Made by a program: the position numbers and the translations under genes
In this document: one piece after another, positions 26,915-36,791 of the stretch
Layout: each line of letters opens with the position of its first letter
Position numbering within the stretch: the stretch's first letter is position 1
Assembly (NCBI RefSeq): GCF_018437225.1
Contig: NZ_JAAMFI010000001.1
Location: forward strand, 310,001 to 374,000
Direction: 5' to 3'
DNA length: 64,000 nt
Source of the DNA: Fructobacillus papyriferae
Lineage (GTDB): Bacteria > Bacillota > Bacilli > Lactobacillales > Lactobacillaceae
Notes under the pieces: model-generated
Database searches by the model: none
Seen by the model: the letters and a program-made list of their open reading frames with translations, nothing else
What the model was told of the DNA's origin: nothing

Positions 26915-27661
26915 TTACCGCTTCGCTTGAAGCTCCCAAATTGTTGACAGAGCACTCAACGCATAAAGCGGTGCCGTTTCCGCCCGTAAAATCCGGGGAC
27001 CTAAGCCTGCCGGAAGAAAGCCTTGATCAGCCAAATGACTAATTTCCTCTTCTGACAAACCGCCTTCTGGTCCAAATAAAATGGCTAAGCGTTCCCCTTT
27101 TGCCATCGCCATAGCCGTCTTGACTAATTGTGCTTGCTCGCCCTTTTTGGCCGACTCTTCCCAGGCGACTAGCCCCTGATCCTTTGCTTCCAAGACGGCT
27201 TCTTGGTAGTTTTCAAAGACAATCTCTGGCACCTTCAACCGGTGGGCTTGTTCCGCTGCGTTCAAAGCGATTTTTTCAAAGCGAGTCCGCTTTTTTTCTT
27301 GTTGTTTGCCCCAGTCAACCACTGTTCGGGCCATCTTGGTCAACACAATCCGATCAACACCGAGTTCCGTGGCCTTCTGAACGAACCAATCCGTGCGATC
27401 GTTTTTTACAGGAGAAACAATGACCGTTACCTGAACGGGCAATTCCACCGATTGCTTCAATTCTTCTGTCACTTCGACAGTGGCCCCACTGCCTTCAATG
27501 CCCGTCACTTTGCCAATCACAAGTCGCTGCCTTGGATCGACAAACTCCGCCGTTGTACCGACTTTAGCCCGGCGTACGCGCACCAAGTGGTGGTAGACGG
27601 CTTTTTCTGAGTTTATTTGGATGGTCGATTCGATCGGTTCATCTAAGAAATAGCGGTGCAT
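26915..27661 (-). CDS. rsmE: 16S rRNA (uracil(1498)-N(3))-methyltransferase
   Basis: SPOUT-class enzyme methylating U1498 of 16S rRNA. 248 residues: N-terminal PUA-like domain with HRYFLDEPI and YHHLVRVRRA, then the knotted SAM domain with FGPEGGLSEEE and LGPRILRAETA. Starts 11 bp after prmA, a conserved prmA-rsmE pair. Confidence 0.95.
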   Translation of the reverse strand: MHRYFLDEPIESTIQINSEKAVYHHLVRVRRAKVGTTAEFVDPRQRLVIGKVTGIEGSGATVEVTEELKQSVELPVQVTVIVSPVKNDRTDWFVQKATELGVDRIVLTKMARTVVDWGKQQEKKRTRFEKIALNAAEQAHRLKVPEIVFENYQEAVLEAKDQGLVAWEESAKKGEQAQLVKTAMAMAKGERLAILFGPEGGLSEEEISHLADQGFLPAGLGPRILRAETAPLYALSALSTIWELQAKR

Positions 27662-27672
27662 GGTCGTAGCTC

Positions 27673-28563
27673 CTATTCAAGCTCTTCTTTCAGTTGGCAA
27701 ATAAAAGCATGCCAGGTTCCTGATTGCATCTTTTGTAAAATGGTAAAGCCGTGGGCAACCAAGGCAGTCTCGATACCATCGGAAACATCGTCGTAAATGC
27801 CAGAAACCAGGAATTGTCCCCCAGGCTTGAGCACCTGACGAACCTGTGGAATCAATGGTTCAATCACGTCTGCCAAAATGTTGGCCAAGACAAGATCGAC
27901 CCCTTTTTCAACAAAGTCAGTGGGCACGTCTTGCATCAAATCTGACACAATCACCGACACATCCTTTCCAACCGGGTTCAAGGACAGGTTGTTCTTAGCC
28001 GTTTGGACTGAAAGCGCATCGATGTCAGTAGCCAAAACATCGCCTACCCCAAGGTGCTTGGCCGCTACGGCCAAAACGCCAGAACCGGTACCAACGTCAA
28101 TCGTTTGCTCACCGCCACGAACAACCACTTCCAAAGCCTGTAGCATAAGCGAAGTCGTTGGGTGCGTCCCGGTTCCAAAGGCTTGATCCGGATCCATAAC
28201 GACCAACTTTTCTTGTTCCTGCTCTTTTTTATAATCTTCCCAGGCTGGTACCACCGTGAAACGGCTGGTAACGCGAGTGGCGTGATAGTAATTTTTCCAT
28301 TCGTTAGCATAGGCCTTTGACGTAAGCGGTTCATTAAGGACCGGCTCGGGATTCAATGAAAGGCCTTGATCCACTAACAGTTGCAAGCCCACTTGATAAG
28401 TCTGAATGCGTTTTTGAAAGCCTTCATTTGCTTGATCTTCATAGATCGTCAATGTGTTGTCACCCTGCTCAACACCATCGGCACCGAGTTCAATAAGAAC
28501 GGAAATCACCAGATCTTGTAGGTCATTTGCTACCTGAAAGCGTACTTTTTGGTATGTTGTCAT
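27673..28563 (-). CDS. prmA: Ribosomal protein L11 methyltransferase
   Basis: Trimethylates ribosomal protein L11. 296 residues: N-terminal substrate-recognition domain and a SAM-binding domain with TIDVGTGSGVLAVAA and LANILADVI. MDPDQAFGTGTHPTT precedes motif I, as in PrmA. It is first of the prmA-rsmE unit. Confidence 0.95.
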   Translation of the reverse strand: MTTYQKVRFQVANDLQDLVISVLIELGADGVEQGDNTLTIYEDQANEGFQKRIQTYQVGLQLLVDQGLSLNPEPVLNEPLTSKAYANEWKNYYHATRVTSRFTVVPAWEDYKKEQEQEKLVVMDPDQAFGTGTHPTTSLMLQALEVVVRGGEQTIDVGTGSGVLAVAAKHLGVGDVLATDIDALSVQTAKNNLSLNPVGKDVSVIVSDLMQDVPTDFVEKGVDLVLANILADVIEPLIPQVRQVLKPGGQFLVSGIYDDVSDGIETALVAHGFTILQKMQSGTWHAFICQLKEELE

Positions 28564-28581
28564 CCGTCATCCTTTTCAATC

Positions 28582-28609
28582 AAAAACCGGGAACCACCGG
28601 TTCCCGGTT
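28582..28609 (-). terminator. Strong terminator after the dehydrogenase gene
   Basis: Stem AACCGGGAACC/GGTTCCCGGTT with a short loop, then T-rich sequence; lies between the dehydrogenase stop (28623) and prmA. Confidence 0.9.
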
Positions 28610-28622
28610 GCTTTGTTTATCA

Positions 28623-29837
28623 TTAGTATCGCGTCGTGTCGTTCTCGTCGTTTAGCGGCGACTTTCCGGTTTTCTTCGCTTGACCATTATGTTCTTGAAC
28701 GTCGTCTGGTCCATCACCCAACTTAGATTCTTGATCGGCACCTGGGCCCAAATTTTCATGAGCCGCCTTGATATTTGGTGCAAAATCAACAACCACCTTC
28801 CCGATGGCATGGTGACCAGCAACATCTTGAAAAGCTGAACGAATGCTATAAGCCGATAAACCGTGGTAAACCTTTGTCACAGTTGAACGAATCGAGCCGT
28901 CATCCAACAGCTTCGCAATCGCTTGCAAAATTTCGCCCTGCTTTTCCAAATAAATGTTGTTATTACCACGAGCCAACATGAAAATCCATGAAAAGCCAGC
29001 AGATTTCGCCTTCAACTCACCCAAATCAACGGGTAGTGTCGTATCCACGATAGACGCAATTTCCCCGTATGGCCGGATCAGTTGAACCATCAAATCCCAA
29101 TAGGCTGTTGTGTCTTGCAAGTCTGCAATGTAGTCAACTTCCGTGTACCCGGCATCCCGCGCTTCGGCCACCAAACTTTTGTGGTAATCCAACACATGAT
29201 CGGCTCCTTGTCTTTTAACCCAAGCCTTAGAATCGTGATTGCCAGCTGTGGCTAAGACCGTCATCCCCATGTACTTGGCTAACTGGATCAAGACCGAACC
29301 AACTCCACCGGCACCATTGATAATAAACAGCGTCTTTCCCTTGGCCGCATCCTGTTTAACAGACAAGTGAAAACCATGTTCCAAAATATCGTAAGCCGTA
29401 ACCGAGGTCAATGGCATGGCAGCAGCCGATACATCATCTAATTTTTCAGGAGCTTTGGCCACCATTTTTGCGTTGATGACCTGGTAGGCAGCGTCAGCGC
29501 CTGCATGGTGTTGCTTGCCAACATAAAAGACACGCTCACCGACTTCAAAGCCGGAGACAGCCGAACCAACAGCCGCAACACGTCCCACAACGTCTAGGCC
29601 GAAAATACGAAAGACCCCTTTATCCTGGTAGCCAGCACGCATTTTGACGTCAACTGGATTAACAGAGGAGGCTAAGACTTGCACAAGTAGTTCGTCTTCT
29701 TTTGGCTGTGGCTGGTTAACTGATCGTTCAATGAACGCATCGTCAGCCTGCAATAAGCCATTATGAGTGACACCGACCGCATCCATTTTAGGACGGAAAT
29801 GGTCAGAAATTGATTCAATTACTGATTTAAAAGCCAT
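28623..29837 (-). CDS. Zinc-type alcohol dehydrogenase / quinone oxidoreductase family protein with extra C-terminal tail
   Basis: 404 residues. The first 340 match MDR-superfamily quinone oxidoreductases: GLDVVGRVAAVG, INGAGGVGSVLIQLA (NADPH site) and the closing HAIGKVVVDF. Zinc-ligand Cys residues are absent, so it is probably the zinc-free quinone reductase type. The last 60 residues (from about 345) are polar and Gly/Asp/Lys-rich, predicted disordered and not part of the usual fold. It has its own promoter (TTGAAA, 17 nt, TAGAAT). Confidence 0.85.
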   Translation of the reverse strand: MAFKSVIESISDHFRPKMDAVGVTHNGLLQADDAFIERSVNQPQPKEDELLVQVLASSVNPVDVKMRAGYQDKGVFRIFGLDVVGRVAAVGSAVSGFEVGERVFYVGKQHHAGADAAYQVINAKMVAKAPEKLDDVSAAAMPLTSVTAYDILEHGFHLSVKQDAAKGKTLFIINGAGGVGSVLIQLAKYMGMTVLATAGNHDSKAWVKRQGADHVLDYHKSLVAEARDAGYTEVDYIADLQDTTAYWDLMVQLIRPYGEIASIVDTTLPVDLGELKAKSAGFSWIFMLARGNNNIYLEKQGEILQAIAKLLDDGSIRSTVTKVYHGLSAYSIRSAFQDVAGHHAIGKVVVDFAPNIKAAHENLGPGADQESKLGDGPDDVQEHNGQAKKTGKSPLNDENDTTRY

Positions 29838-29873
29838 GTGATCTCCTTTTTGGGGATAACTCCGATTAGCTTC

Positions 29874-29902
29874 ATTCTAAACCAGAAAAAAGAGTTTTTC
29901 AA
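29874..29902 (-). promoter_or_regulatory. Promoter of the dehydrogenase gene
   Basis: TTGAAA at 29897-29902, 17-nt spacer, TAGAAT at 29874-29879; AAGGAG follows before the ATG at 29837. Confidence 0.7.
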
Positions 29903-29971
29903 TGTATCTGACACCCTTTTGTAACAGTTAGAAATACAAGCCCCACAAGAAAGGTCTTTGCCAGAGTTAAA

Positions 29972-31825
29972 TTAATTACCACGGGCATACTTTTCATCAT
30001 CATCCGTCTTCAATACCGCCATAAAGGCCTCTTGCGGCACCGTCACGGTTCCAACGGACTTCATACGCGCTTTTCCACGCTTCTGCTTATCCAGCAACTT
30101 GGCTCGGCGATCTGGATCACCGGTGTGAATCTTCGAGGTAACGTCCTTTCGGTAGGCCTTAATGTTGGTCCGCGCTAAGATCTTATTCCCAACTGCGGCC
30201 TGAACCGGAATTTCAAAGTTCTGTCGAGGAATGATTTCCTTCAACTTTGACGTGATAACCCGGCCCCGTTCTGCTGCAAAATCTCGGTGAACAATGAAGG
30301 ACAAAGCATCGACCTTCTCGCTGTTTAACAAGATATCAATCTTGACCAAATCAGCCGGACGATAGCCAGCCAACTCGTAATCCAAAGAAGCAAAACCACG
30401 GGTGGAGGACTTCAAACGATCAAAGAAGTTAAAGATGATTTCTGACAATGGCAAAAAGTACTTCACGTTCACGCGGTTATCGTCCAGATACTCCATCGTA
30501 TCGAACTCCCCACGTTTACGCTGGGCTAATTCCATAACCGGTCCAACGTACTCTTCTGGCACCATTAATTGAGCGTGAACGAAAGGCTCTTGAATTTGAC
30601 GAATATTTTGCGTTTCGGGCAATTCGGATGGGTTTTCGATCATCAGCTTCTCGCCATCGACCGTCTCGACCTCATAAGTAACCGAAGGTGCGGTTGTCAC
30701 CAGATCCAGATCAAATTCACGTTCCAGACGTTCTTGAATGACATCCATGTGCAAAAGGCCCAAGAAACCAACACGGAATCCGAACCCCAACGCTTGCGAC
30801 GTTTCTGGCTCAAAGGTCAGGGCTGCATCGTTTAACTGCAGTTTTTCCAATGCTTCACGCAAATCGCCATACTTGCTGTTATCGGCCGGGTAGAGTCCAG
30901 AATAGACCATCGGCGTCATTGGCTGATAACCAGGCAATGGTGCGTCGGCCGGATTATCGACCAAGGTCACCGTATCACCGGAGTGAGTCGTTGAAATATC
31001 CTTGATCGCAGCCGTCAAATAACCGACATCTCCCGCCATCAAATAATCCCGTTTCTGAGCATCAGGCGACATCACACCAACCTCGGTCACCTCATACTCG
31101 GCTCCGGTGTTCATCATGCGCACTTTGTCGCCAGGTTTCACAAATCCTTCGCGAACGCGAATGTTAACCACCACGCCTCGATATGGGTCGTACTGGGAGT
31201 CAAAGATCAAGGCACGCAAGGGGGCGTCCAAATCACCATCGGGCGCTGGAAAGTCCGACACAATCCGCTCCAGTAGTTCCGGAATACCGATTCCTTTTTT
31301 GGCTGAAACCAAAACAGCATCGTCAGCTGGCAGACCGATCATGTCTTCAATTTCTTCTTTAACTTTTGGCACGTCGGCCGATGGCAAATCGATCTTGTTC
31401 AAGACTGGCAAAATTTCCAAGTCGTTATCGATAGCCAGATAAACGTTGGCCAAAGTCTGCGCCTCAACACCTTGAGCCGCATCGACAACCAAAATTGCCC
31501 CTTCAGCAGCTGCCAAAGAACGCGAGACTTCATAAGAAAAGTCAACGTGCCCAGGCGTATCGATTAAGTGGAAGATATATTCTTCCCCATCGTTTGCTTT
31601 ATAGTTCACCTCAACAGCATTTAACTTAATCGTAATCCCACGTTCACGTTCCAGATCCATGGTATCCAAGAGCTGGCTTTGCATATCACGTTCGGCCACT
31701 GTCTTCGTTTGCTCTAAGATCCGGTCTGCAATCGTCGATTTTCCATGGTCAATGTGAGCCACAATGGAAAAATTGCGAATGCGCTGCTGTCGTTTTTTCA
31801 ATTGGTCAATCGTAAAATCAGCCAT
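29972..31825 (-). CDS. lepA: Elongation factor 4 (LepA)
   Basis: Ribosome-associated GTPase affecting initiation or back-translocation under stress. 617 residues: [13 protein letters not shown] (G1), RERGITIK (G2), DTPGHVDF (G3), NKIDLP (G4), then EF-G-like domains II, III and V and the specific C-terminal domain ending [15 protein letters not shown]. Complete and standard. No clear terminator was seen in the 130 nt after it. Confidence 0.97.
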   Translation of the reverse strand: MADFTIDQLKKRQQRIRNFSIVAHIDHGKSTIADRILEQTKTVAERDMQSQLLDTMDLERERGITIKLNAVEVNYKANDGEEYIFHLIDTPGHVDFSYEVSRSLAAAEGAILVVDAAQGVEAQTLANVYLAIDNDLEILPVLNKIDLPSADVPKVKEEIEDMIGLPADDAVLVSAKKGIGIPELLERIVSDFPAPDGDLDAPLRALIFDSQYDPYRGVVVNIRVREGFVKPGDKVRMMNTGAEYEVTEVGVMSPDAQKRDYLMAGDVGYLTAAIKDISTTHSGDTVTLVDNPADAPLPGYQPMTPMVYSGLYPADNSKYGDLREALEKLQLNDAALTFEPETSQALGFGFRVGFLGLLHMDVIQERLEREFDLDLVTTAPSVTYEVETVDGEKLMIENPSELPETQNIRQIQEPFVHAQLMVPEEYVGPVMELAQRKRGEFDTMEYLDDNRVNVKYFLPLSEIIFNFFDRLKSSTRGFASLDYELAGYRPADLVKIDILLNSEKVDALSFIVHRDFAAERGRVITSKLKEIIPRQNFEIPVQAAVGNKILARTNIKAYRKDVTSKIHTGDPDRRAKLLDKQKRGKARMKSVGTVTVPQEAFMAVLKTDDDEKYARGN

Positions 31826-31927
31826 GCCTACCTGCTTTTTAAAAGTTTTTGTTTCCTATAGTTTACACGAAAAAGGACGCTAAAAAAAGTGCCAAGGACC
31901 GTTATTCCACTGCTTTTTAACATCATA

Positions 31928-31961
31928 ATAAAAAAGCCAACCATTCAGCTGGCTTTTTTAA
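31928..31961 (-). terminator. Terminator of the DUF2130-glyQ-glyS operon
   Basis: AAAAAGCCA/TGGCTTTTTT stem with a 10-nt loop, 26 nt past the glyS stop on the minus strand. Confidence 0.88.
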
Positions 31962-31986
31962 ATTCGTCTCTAGAAAATAAGCACAC

Positions 31987-34044
31987 TTACTTAATTACGA
32001 TTTCTTCAATGTTTCCAAGGCCATCAATCAAAGTCTTGATATCACCCAATTGGGCATAACGGTTGTTCTTGATGGCTTCATCATCATCGTTGACCATCGT
32101 GTGGTCAAAGTAAGCCGCGATTGGCGCCTGCAAAGAAGCCAATGCTTCGTATAGCGCTTCTGCCCCCTTGACTTTCAAATCCGCCAAGGTGAGGTTCTTA
32201 GTTGCTTGGTACAGCGCCTTTTCTTGGTCGTTTACCAGTAGCTTTTCATCAACCGGTGCTTCGACTGGCGCCTTTTTGGCCAAACGAACCACGCGAGACA
32301 AGCTTTCCATGACATCTCGGAAGTTGCCATCCGTTGAATGGTCAGAAAGCACCTTAGTCCGGTCGGCCACGAAGACGTAGTCGCCCGTGATGACATTTGT
32401 TGTAGCAGCCGCCACAATGTCTTTTCGAATACCAGCATCAAGCGCCTGCTTACGAACGCGATCGGTCAAGAAAGCCAAGACCAGATCCAAATTGGCGTCC
32501 GTGACCGCCCCGTTTTTCTCCTTAAAGCTTGTCAGGATGCCAAGCAAATCAAAGTGCCAATCAAAGGCTTCCAAAGTGCGGACCACACCGGTTGCAGCAC
32601 GACGAAGACCGTAAGGGTCGTTAGCACCAGACGGCATCATGTCGTGGGCAAAGAAGGTCACGATCGAATCAAGCTTATCAGCAATGGCCAAGATCGCACC
32701 AATTCGGCTTTTGGCAACTGGACCATTGGCTGAAGTTGGCAAATAATGTTCATAGATCGCCTTTGCCACATCGTCTTTTTCACCAAAGAGCTTAGCGTAG
32801 TGCTCCCCCATCACGCCTTGGAGTTCGTCGAATTCGCCAACCATCCCCGTCATCAAATCAAATTTGTAGATTTGCGAAGCGCGGTTTAAGTCCGCCTTTT
32901 CGGCTGCCGGCAAAGCCAAAGTGTCCGCCAATTCTGCGGCCAAACCAGAAACGCGTTCCATGTGCTCGTAGACCGTTCCGATCTTTTCGTGGAAGACAAG
33001 TTTCTTCACGCGTTCCATGTAGTCAGCAATCGACTTCTGCTGGTCTTCCTTGTAGAAGAAGGCCGCGTCTTCCAGACGGGCCACGAGGACCTTTTCGTTT
33101 CCACGGGCCACGTTGTCGATGTATTCGGCGTTTCCGTTCCGAACAGATAAGAAGTGTGGCAAGAGGTCGCCTTTGTCGTTGGTGACAAAGAAGAAGCGTT
33201 GGTGGTCACGCATCGACGTGATCAAAACTTCCTTTGGCAGCTTCAGATACTTCTCGTCAAAGTTACCGGAGAAGGCCGTTGGCCATTCAACGATGTTGTT
33301 GACTTCTTCGAGCAGGTCCTTAGCCATGTCAGAATCGAGATCAAGGTCCCATTTGTTTTCTTCAGCAATCGCCTTCAATTGATCAACGATGGTTTGCTTC
33401 CGTTGCTTGGCGTCAGCCATGACATAAGCCTTTTTAAGCGTCTCTGCGTAATCATTGGCTGTTGGAATGGTCACGTCCTCAGTTGAGAGGAAACGATGGC
33501 CACGGGTCTTCTGGCCAGCTTTAACGTCAAGAACAGAGAATGGGACGACTTCTGCATCCAACAAAGAAACCAACCAGCGAATTGGCCGGATATAGTGGAA
33601 GGAGTGGTTGCCCCACTTCATGTAGGTCGTGAAAGTCATTTGCTCAACGACTTCTTGTCCGATCTGAGACAAAATTTCTTTTGCAGGCACACCTGGGATT
33701 TCCTTTTCAGCCCAGAGGTAACCATCTTTTTCAGTCAAGCCTTCGGGTGTTGTCCCCTGTCCGCGGGCAAAGCCTTGGGCGGCCTTGGACCAGTTGCCTT
33801 CGTCATCCTTGGCACGGTCGATAGCGGGCCCACGTTTGACTTCAGAGATCGATTCAGATCCGTCGGCTAAACCTGATAATTCAACGGCCAAGCGACGAGG
33901 CGTCGAGAATGGCTTGATTTCTTGTACAGCCAAACGGTGTTCGTCTAAGAAATCCGACACGCGCTTCACCAATTGCTTTTCAGAAGAAGTCACCAGGTGT
34001 GCTGGCATCTCTTCCAATCCAATTTCTAACATGTAAGTGGCCAT
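31987..34044 (-). CDS. glyS: Glycyl-tRNA synthetase beta subunit
   Basis: 685-residue beta chain of the bacterial alpha2beta2 enzyme. It binds tRNA-Gly and carries an HD-type domain and a C-terminal anticodon-binding domain (DALR-like). The N-terminus MLEIGLEEMPAHLV and MKWGNHSF are typical. Its ATG overlaps the glyQ stop in a TAATG junction. Third gene of the T-box operon. Confidence 0.97.
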   Translation of the reverse strand: MATYMLEIGLEEMPAHLVTSSEKQLVKRVSDFLDEHRLAVQEIKPFSTPRRLAVELSGLADGSESISEVKRGPAIDRAKDDEGNWSKAAQGFARGQGTTPEGLTEKDGYLWAEKEIPGVPAKEILSQIGQEVVEQMTFTTYMKWGNHSFHYIRPIRWLVSLLDAEVVPFSVLDVKAGQKTRGHRFLSTEDVTIPTANDYAETLKKAYVMADAKQRKQTIVDQLKAIAEENKWDLDLDSDMAKDLLEEVNNIVEWPTAFSGNFDEKYLKLPKEVLITSMRDHQRFFFVTNDKGDLLPHFLSVRNGNAEYIDNVARGNEKVLVARLEDAAFFYKEDQQKSIADYMERVKKLVFHEKIGTVYEHMERVSGLAAELADTLALPAAEKADLNRASQIYKFDLMTGMVGEFDELQGVMGEHYAKLFGEKDDVAKAIYEHYLPTSANGPVAKSRIGAILAIADKLDSIVTFFAHDMMPSGANDPYGLRRAATGVVRTLEAFDWHFDLLGILTSFKEKNGAVTDANLDLVLAFLTDRVRKQALDAGIRKDIVAAATTNVITGDYVFVADRTKVLSDHSTDGNFRDVMESLSRVVRLAKKAPVEAPVDEKLLVNDQEKALYQATKNLTLADLKVKGAEALYEALASLQAPIAAYFDHTMVNDDDEAIKNNRYAQLGDIKTLIDGLGNIEEIVIK

Positions 34045-34997
34045 TAGTTCTGATCCTCCTTCTTTGCGTACTTACCCTTTGCGCCCAAATACTTCTCACG
34101 CAACTCTTCGTCCTTCAACAATGGGAAGCCAAGCTTTGCTCGTTCTTCAATGAAGACCTTGGAAACCTGACGGGCCATGGCCCGAATACGGTGCAAGTAG
34201 CCGGCACGTTCCGTCACGGAAACCGTTCCACGTGCGTCGAGCAAGTTGAATGTGTGCGATGACTTCAAGATGTAGTCATAGGCTGGGTGCACCAAGCCCA
34301 AGTCCAAGTTGTGCTTGGCTTCGGCTTCGTAATCATCAAAGTGACGCAGCAACATATCCTGGTTAGATTCTTCAAAAGCATACTTGGAATGCTCATATTC
34401 TGGTTCCTTAAAGATGTCTCCGTAATGAACACCGTGACCCCATTCGAGGTCGTAGACCGTTGGCACGTCTTGGATATAAGAAGCCAGCCGTTCCAGACCG
34501 TAAGTGATTTCAGCAGTAACCGAGTCGACCTCGATTCCACCAACTTGTTGGAAATACGTGAACTGCGTGACTTCCATCCCATCCAGCCAGACTTCCCAAC
34601 CGATACCGGCTGCACCCATCGATGGGTTTTCCCAGTTATCTTCGACAAAGCGGATGTCGTGTTCGAGTGGCTTGATCCCAAGCGCCTCTAATGAAGCCAA
34701 GTAGAGTTCTTGAATGTTATCGGGGGATGGCTTCATGACCACTTGGAATTGGTGGTGTTGGAACAACCGGTTCGGGTTATCCCCATAGCGACCATCGGCC
34801 GGACGACGAGATGGCTGCACGTAAGCAGCCGCCCAGGGTTCTGGTCCGTTAGCCCGCAAAAAGGTGTAGGGGCTTTGCGTACCAGCACCGACTTCATTGT
34901 CATAGGCCTGCATCAGGTTGGCACCTTTTTCAGCCCAGAATTCCTGCAGCGTCAGGATAATTTCTTGTAATGAAAGTTTTTTATCAGTCATAATCAC
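34044..34997 (-). CDS. glyQ: Glycyl-tRNA synthetase alpha subunit
   Basis: 317-residue catalytic chain that activates glycine. Class II motifs include [16 protein letters not shown] and the conserved [13 protein letters not shown]-like region [25 protein letters not shown] and [12 protein letters not shown] follow. It starts 4 bp after the DUF2130 gene with the Shine-Dalgarno in that gene's end, so its expression depends on the upstream T-box. Confidence 0.97.
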   Translation of the reverse strand: MIMTDKKLSLQEIILTLQEFWAEKGANLMQAYDNEVGAGTQSPYTFLRANGPEPWAAAYVQPSRRPADGRYGDNPNRLFQHHQFQVVMKPSPDNIQELYLASLEALGIKPLEHDIRFVEDNWENPSMGAAGIGWEVWLDGMEVTQFTYFQQVGGIEVDSVTAEITYGLERLASYIQDVPTVYDLEWGHGVHYGDIFKEPEYEHSKYAFEESNQDMLLRHFDDYEAEAKHNLDLGLVHPAYDYILKSSHTFNLLDARGTVSVTERAGYLHRIRAMARQVSKVFIEERAKLGFPLLKDEELREKYLGAKGKYAKKEDQN

Positions 34998-35001
34998 TTC
35001 T

Positions 35002-36414
35002 TCAATCCTTTTCTTTTTTCAACGCATCAAATTTGGTCTTCATGGTGGGATTACCACGGGTCAACTTCTTGACGGAAAGATCATCCAGTTTGTTATTTGC
35101 CAAACGCAACTGGTTTTCAGAAGTCGTTAACTTCTTTTTTACCTCTTCCATACGACGAATGGCTTTATCAATTTCTTCGATGGCCTGTTGGAAGTTATTC
35201 GAATAAGAAACGTAGTTTTTGGCAAACTTATCCTTGAAGCTATTGATGTTATCTTCAAAATTGGTGATGTCGATGTTTTGTTCTTTGGCTTCAGCCAGCT
35301 CCTTTTTGTACTGAACCGAATCCAGCGCCGCGTTTTTAAGCAGGCCAATAAAATGGACAAAGAACTGAGGTCGAATCACATACATCTTCTCGTAACCATG
35401 GACCTGAACAATTCCGGTGTTGTAAAGATCGTTATCAGCTTCGAGTAAGGAGACCAAAACAGCGTATTCCGTCCCCTTTTCCCTACGATCCTTATCCAGT
35501 TCCTTGAAGAAGTCCGCATTCCGATGCTTCTTTTCGGTACTGTCGGCCTCGTTTTTCATGTCAAACATAATGGAAATGAACTCGACACCGTCTTCATAGT
35601 CACGAAAGATGAAGTCCCCCTTTGAGCCCGTTTCTTTTGAAACGTCGTTATCTTTTTCAAAGTAGGCGTTTGGAAAGGCGTAGGGCCTTATCTTATCAAA
35701 TTCTTGGTGAGCATAGACCTCAAGCGACTCACCGATTTCTTTGGTGGACTGCCGGGCCTTGAAGTCTTTATAGAATTCGACTTTTTCTTCAGCAGCCTTT
35801 AACTGAGCGTCATAGTCAGCTTTGACCTTAGTCAAGGCAAGTTCACGATCACGGTCTTGGTTTTGGACCTGGTTTTGCAGTTCGAAGACCTGTTTTTCAA
35901 GCGACTGTTGTGTTTTGGCAGCAGCCTCTTGCTTTTCTTGGAATTCCTTTTGCAAGGTATCGCGCTCTTTTTGCTGCGCTTCTTTCAGCGCTTCCTTTTC
36001 AGATTGCTGAGCCGTCGTTAGCTCAGCCTTTTGCTTTGAAAGAGCAAGGGCCTGGTCGGAGTCGTTTTGCTTCTTTTGAGCCGATAATTCCGCCTTTAGT
36101 TGCGCTAGCTCTTCTTGGAGTTTAGCCTGGGTCTGCTGTGCCTCATCCTTTGCTTTCTGCGACGCCTTTTCGATATCAAAACGGGCGGCTTCCTTCTCCT
36201 GAGCGACCTTTGAAGCCAACAATTGCTGCTGATGTTTTTCCCAAACAGCTTTTTCTTCATGGATTCGTTGATTGATTTGGTCTAAAACGGTCTGGGAAAG
36301 GCTGCTGGCATCGACTTTTTGCTCATCTTTTAAATCAAGGGTATCGCCTTTTTGGCCATCTTCTTGTAAGACCAGAACCGTTTCGGACTGCACACTGTAT
36401 TTCAATTTCGCCAT
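35002..36414 (-). CDS. DUF2130 coiled-coil protein, first gene of the glycine T-box operon
   Basis: 470 residues. A short N-terminal domain (1-55) precedes a long Gln/Glu/Lys/Ala-rich coiled coil (about 60-230) and a globular DUF2130 domain (about 235-370), with a second helical tail. KGDFIFRDY followed by [11 protein letters not shown] resembles the D...(D/E)xK layout of PD-(D/E)XK nucleases; this is inference. The function is unknown. It lies 4 bp before glyQ and directly after the T-box leader, so the leader must govern it as well as glyQS. AGGAGG precedes ATG 36414. Confidence 0.88.
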   Translation of the reverse strand: MAKLKYSVQSETVLVLQEDGQKGDTLDLKDEQKVDASSLSQTVLDQINQRIHEEKAVWEKHQQQLLASKVAQEKEAARFDIEKASQKAKDEAQQTQAKLQEELAQLKAELSAQKKQNDSDQALALSKQKAELTTAQQSEKEALKEAQQKERDTLQKEFQEKQEAAAKTQQSLEKQVFELQNQVQNQDRDRELALTKVKADYDAQLKAAEEKVEFYKDFKARQSTKEIGESLEVYAHQEFDKIRPYAFPNAYFEKDNDVSKETGSKGDFIFRDYEDGVEFISIMFDMKNEADSTEKKHRNADFFKELDKDRREKGTEYAVLVSLLEADNDLYNTGIVQVHGYEKMYVIRPQFFVHFIGLLKNAALDSVQYKKELAEAKEQNIDITNFEDNINSFKDKFAKNYVSYSNNFQQAIEEIDKAIRRMEEVKKKLTTSENQLRLANNKLDDLSVKKLTRGNPTMKTKFDALKKEKD

Positions 36415-36424
36415 CGTGCCTCCT

Positions 36425-36586
36425 TCTAAACAAAAAACCGCACCAAACGGTCCAATGCCAAAATTCCTTTGACATCAGGACGCTTGCGCGCGGTTCCACC
36501 TGATTTCCAGAGCTATGACTCTGACACTTTCGTTGAAATCTACCACTCGCCGGGTGCCAAACCGGGTCAAAGAGGTAGAATGACTT
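36425..36586 (-). promoter_or_regulatory. Glycine T-box leader with minimal Stem I
   Basis: The core T-box (TGGAACCGCG, 36489-36498) is followed by an antiterminator pairing ATCAGG with CCTGAT. The alternative terminator pairs AACCGC with GCGGTT ahead of T6. A Stem III hairpin (CAGAG/CTCTG) is present. Upstream there is only one hairpin, about 36541-36578, closed by CTACC/GGTAG, with GGC (36556-36558) in a loop framed by CCGG/CCGG. GGC is a glycine codon and the next base is A, as expected of a specifier. Normal Stem I is about 90-100 nt. Confidence 0.85.
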
Positions 36587-36592
36587 ACTCAT

Positions 36593-36621
36593 ATTATGCT
36601 ATTAACGATTAAAAAAGGCAA
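36593..36621 (-). promoter_or_regulatory. Promoter of the glycine T-box operon
   Basis: TTGCCT (36616-36621), exactly 17 nt, CATAAT (36593-36598). The predicted start near 36586 leaves room only for the short Stem I. Confidence 0.7.
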
Positions 36622-36633
36622 GAAATTATGTAT

Positions 36634-36703
36634 AAAAAAACCCAAAGTGCTTAATTTGAGAAGCGCTAATCATTGAATTAATAATCAGCAAGCACCTTGG
36701 ATC
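36634..36703 (-). ncRNA. Candidate small RNA between frr and the T-box
   Basis: A TGC-TATAAT extended -10 (36710-36718) predicts a start near 36703. The RNA folds with an 11-bp closing stem (CCAAGGTGCTT with AAGCACTTTGG, one G-U) around an inner hairpin GCTGAT/ATTAGC, and ends in seven T residues at 36634-36640. Length is about 70 nt. There is no convincing ORF, and the T-box promoter begins right after it. No known RNA family is recognised. The frr-to-T-box gap holds nothing else. Confidence 0.6.
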
Positions 36704-36791
36704 ACTTATATTATAGCATCTTTAGTCCGAAAGAAAAATGATTAGGGAGAAATACACTCAATCAAATTCAGCCCAATCACATTGACAACGC

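Noticed and set aside
36335-36592. 85-codon frame across the T-box leader
   Set aside because: It runs over the conserved T-box, Stem III and terminator; RNA structure explains this stretch better than coding.
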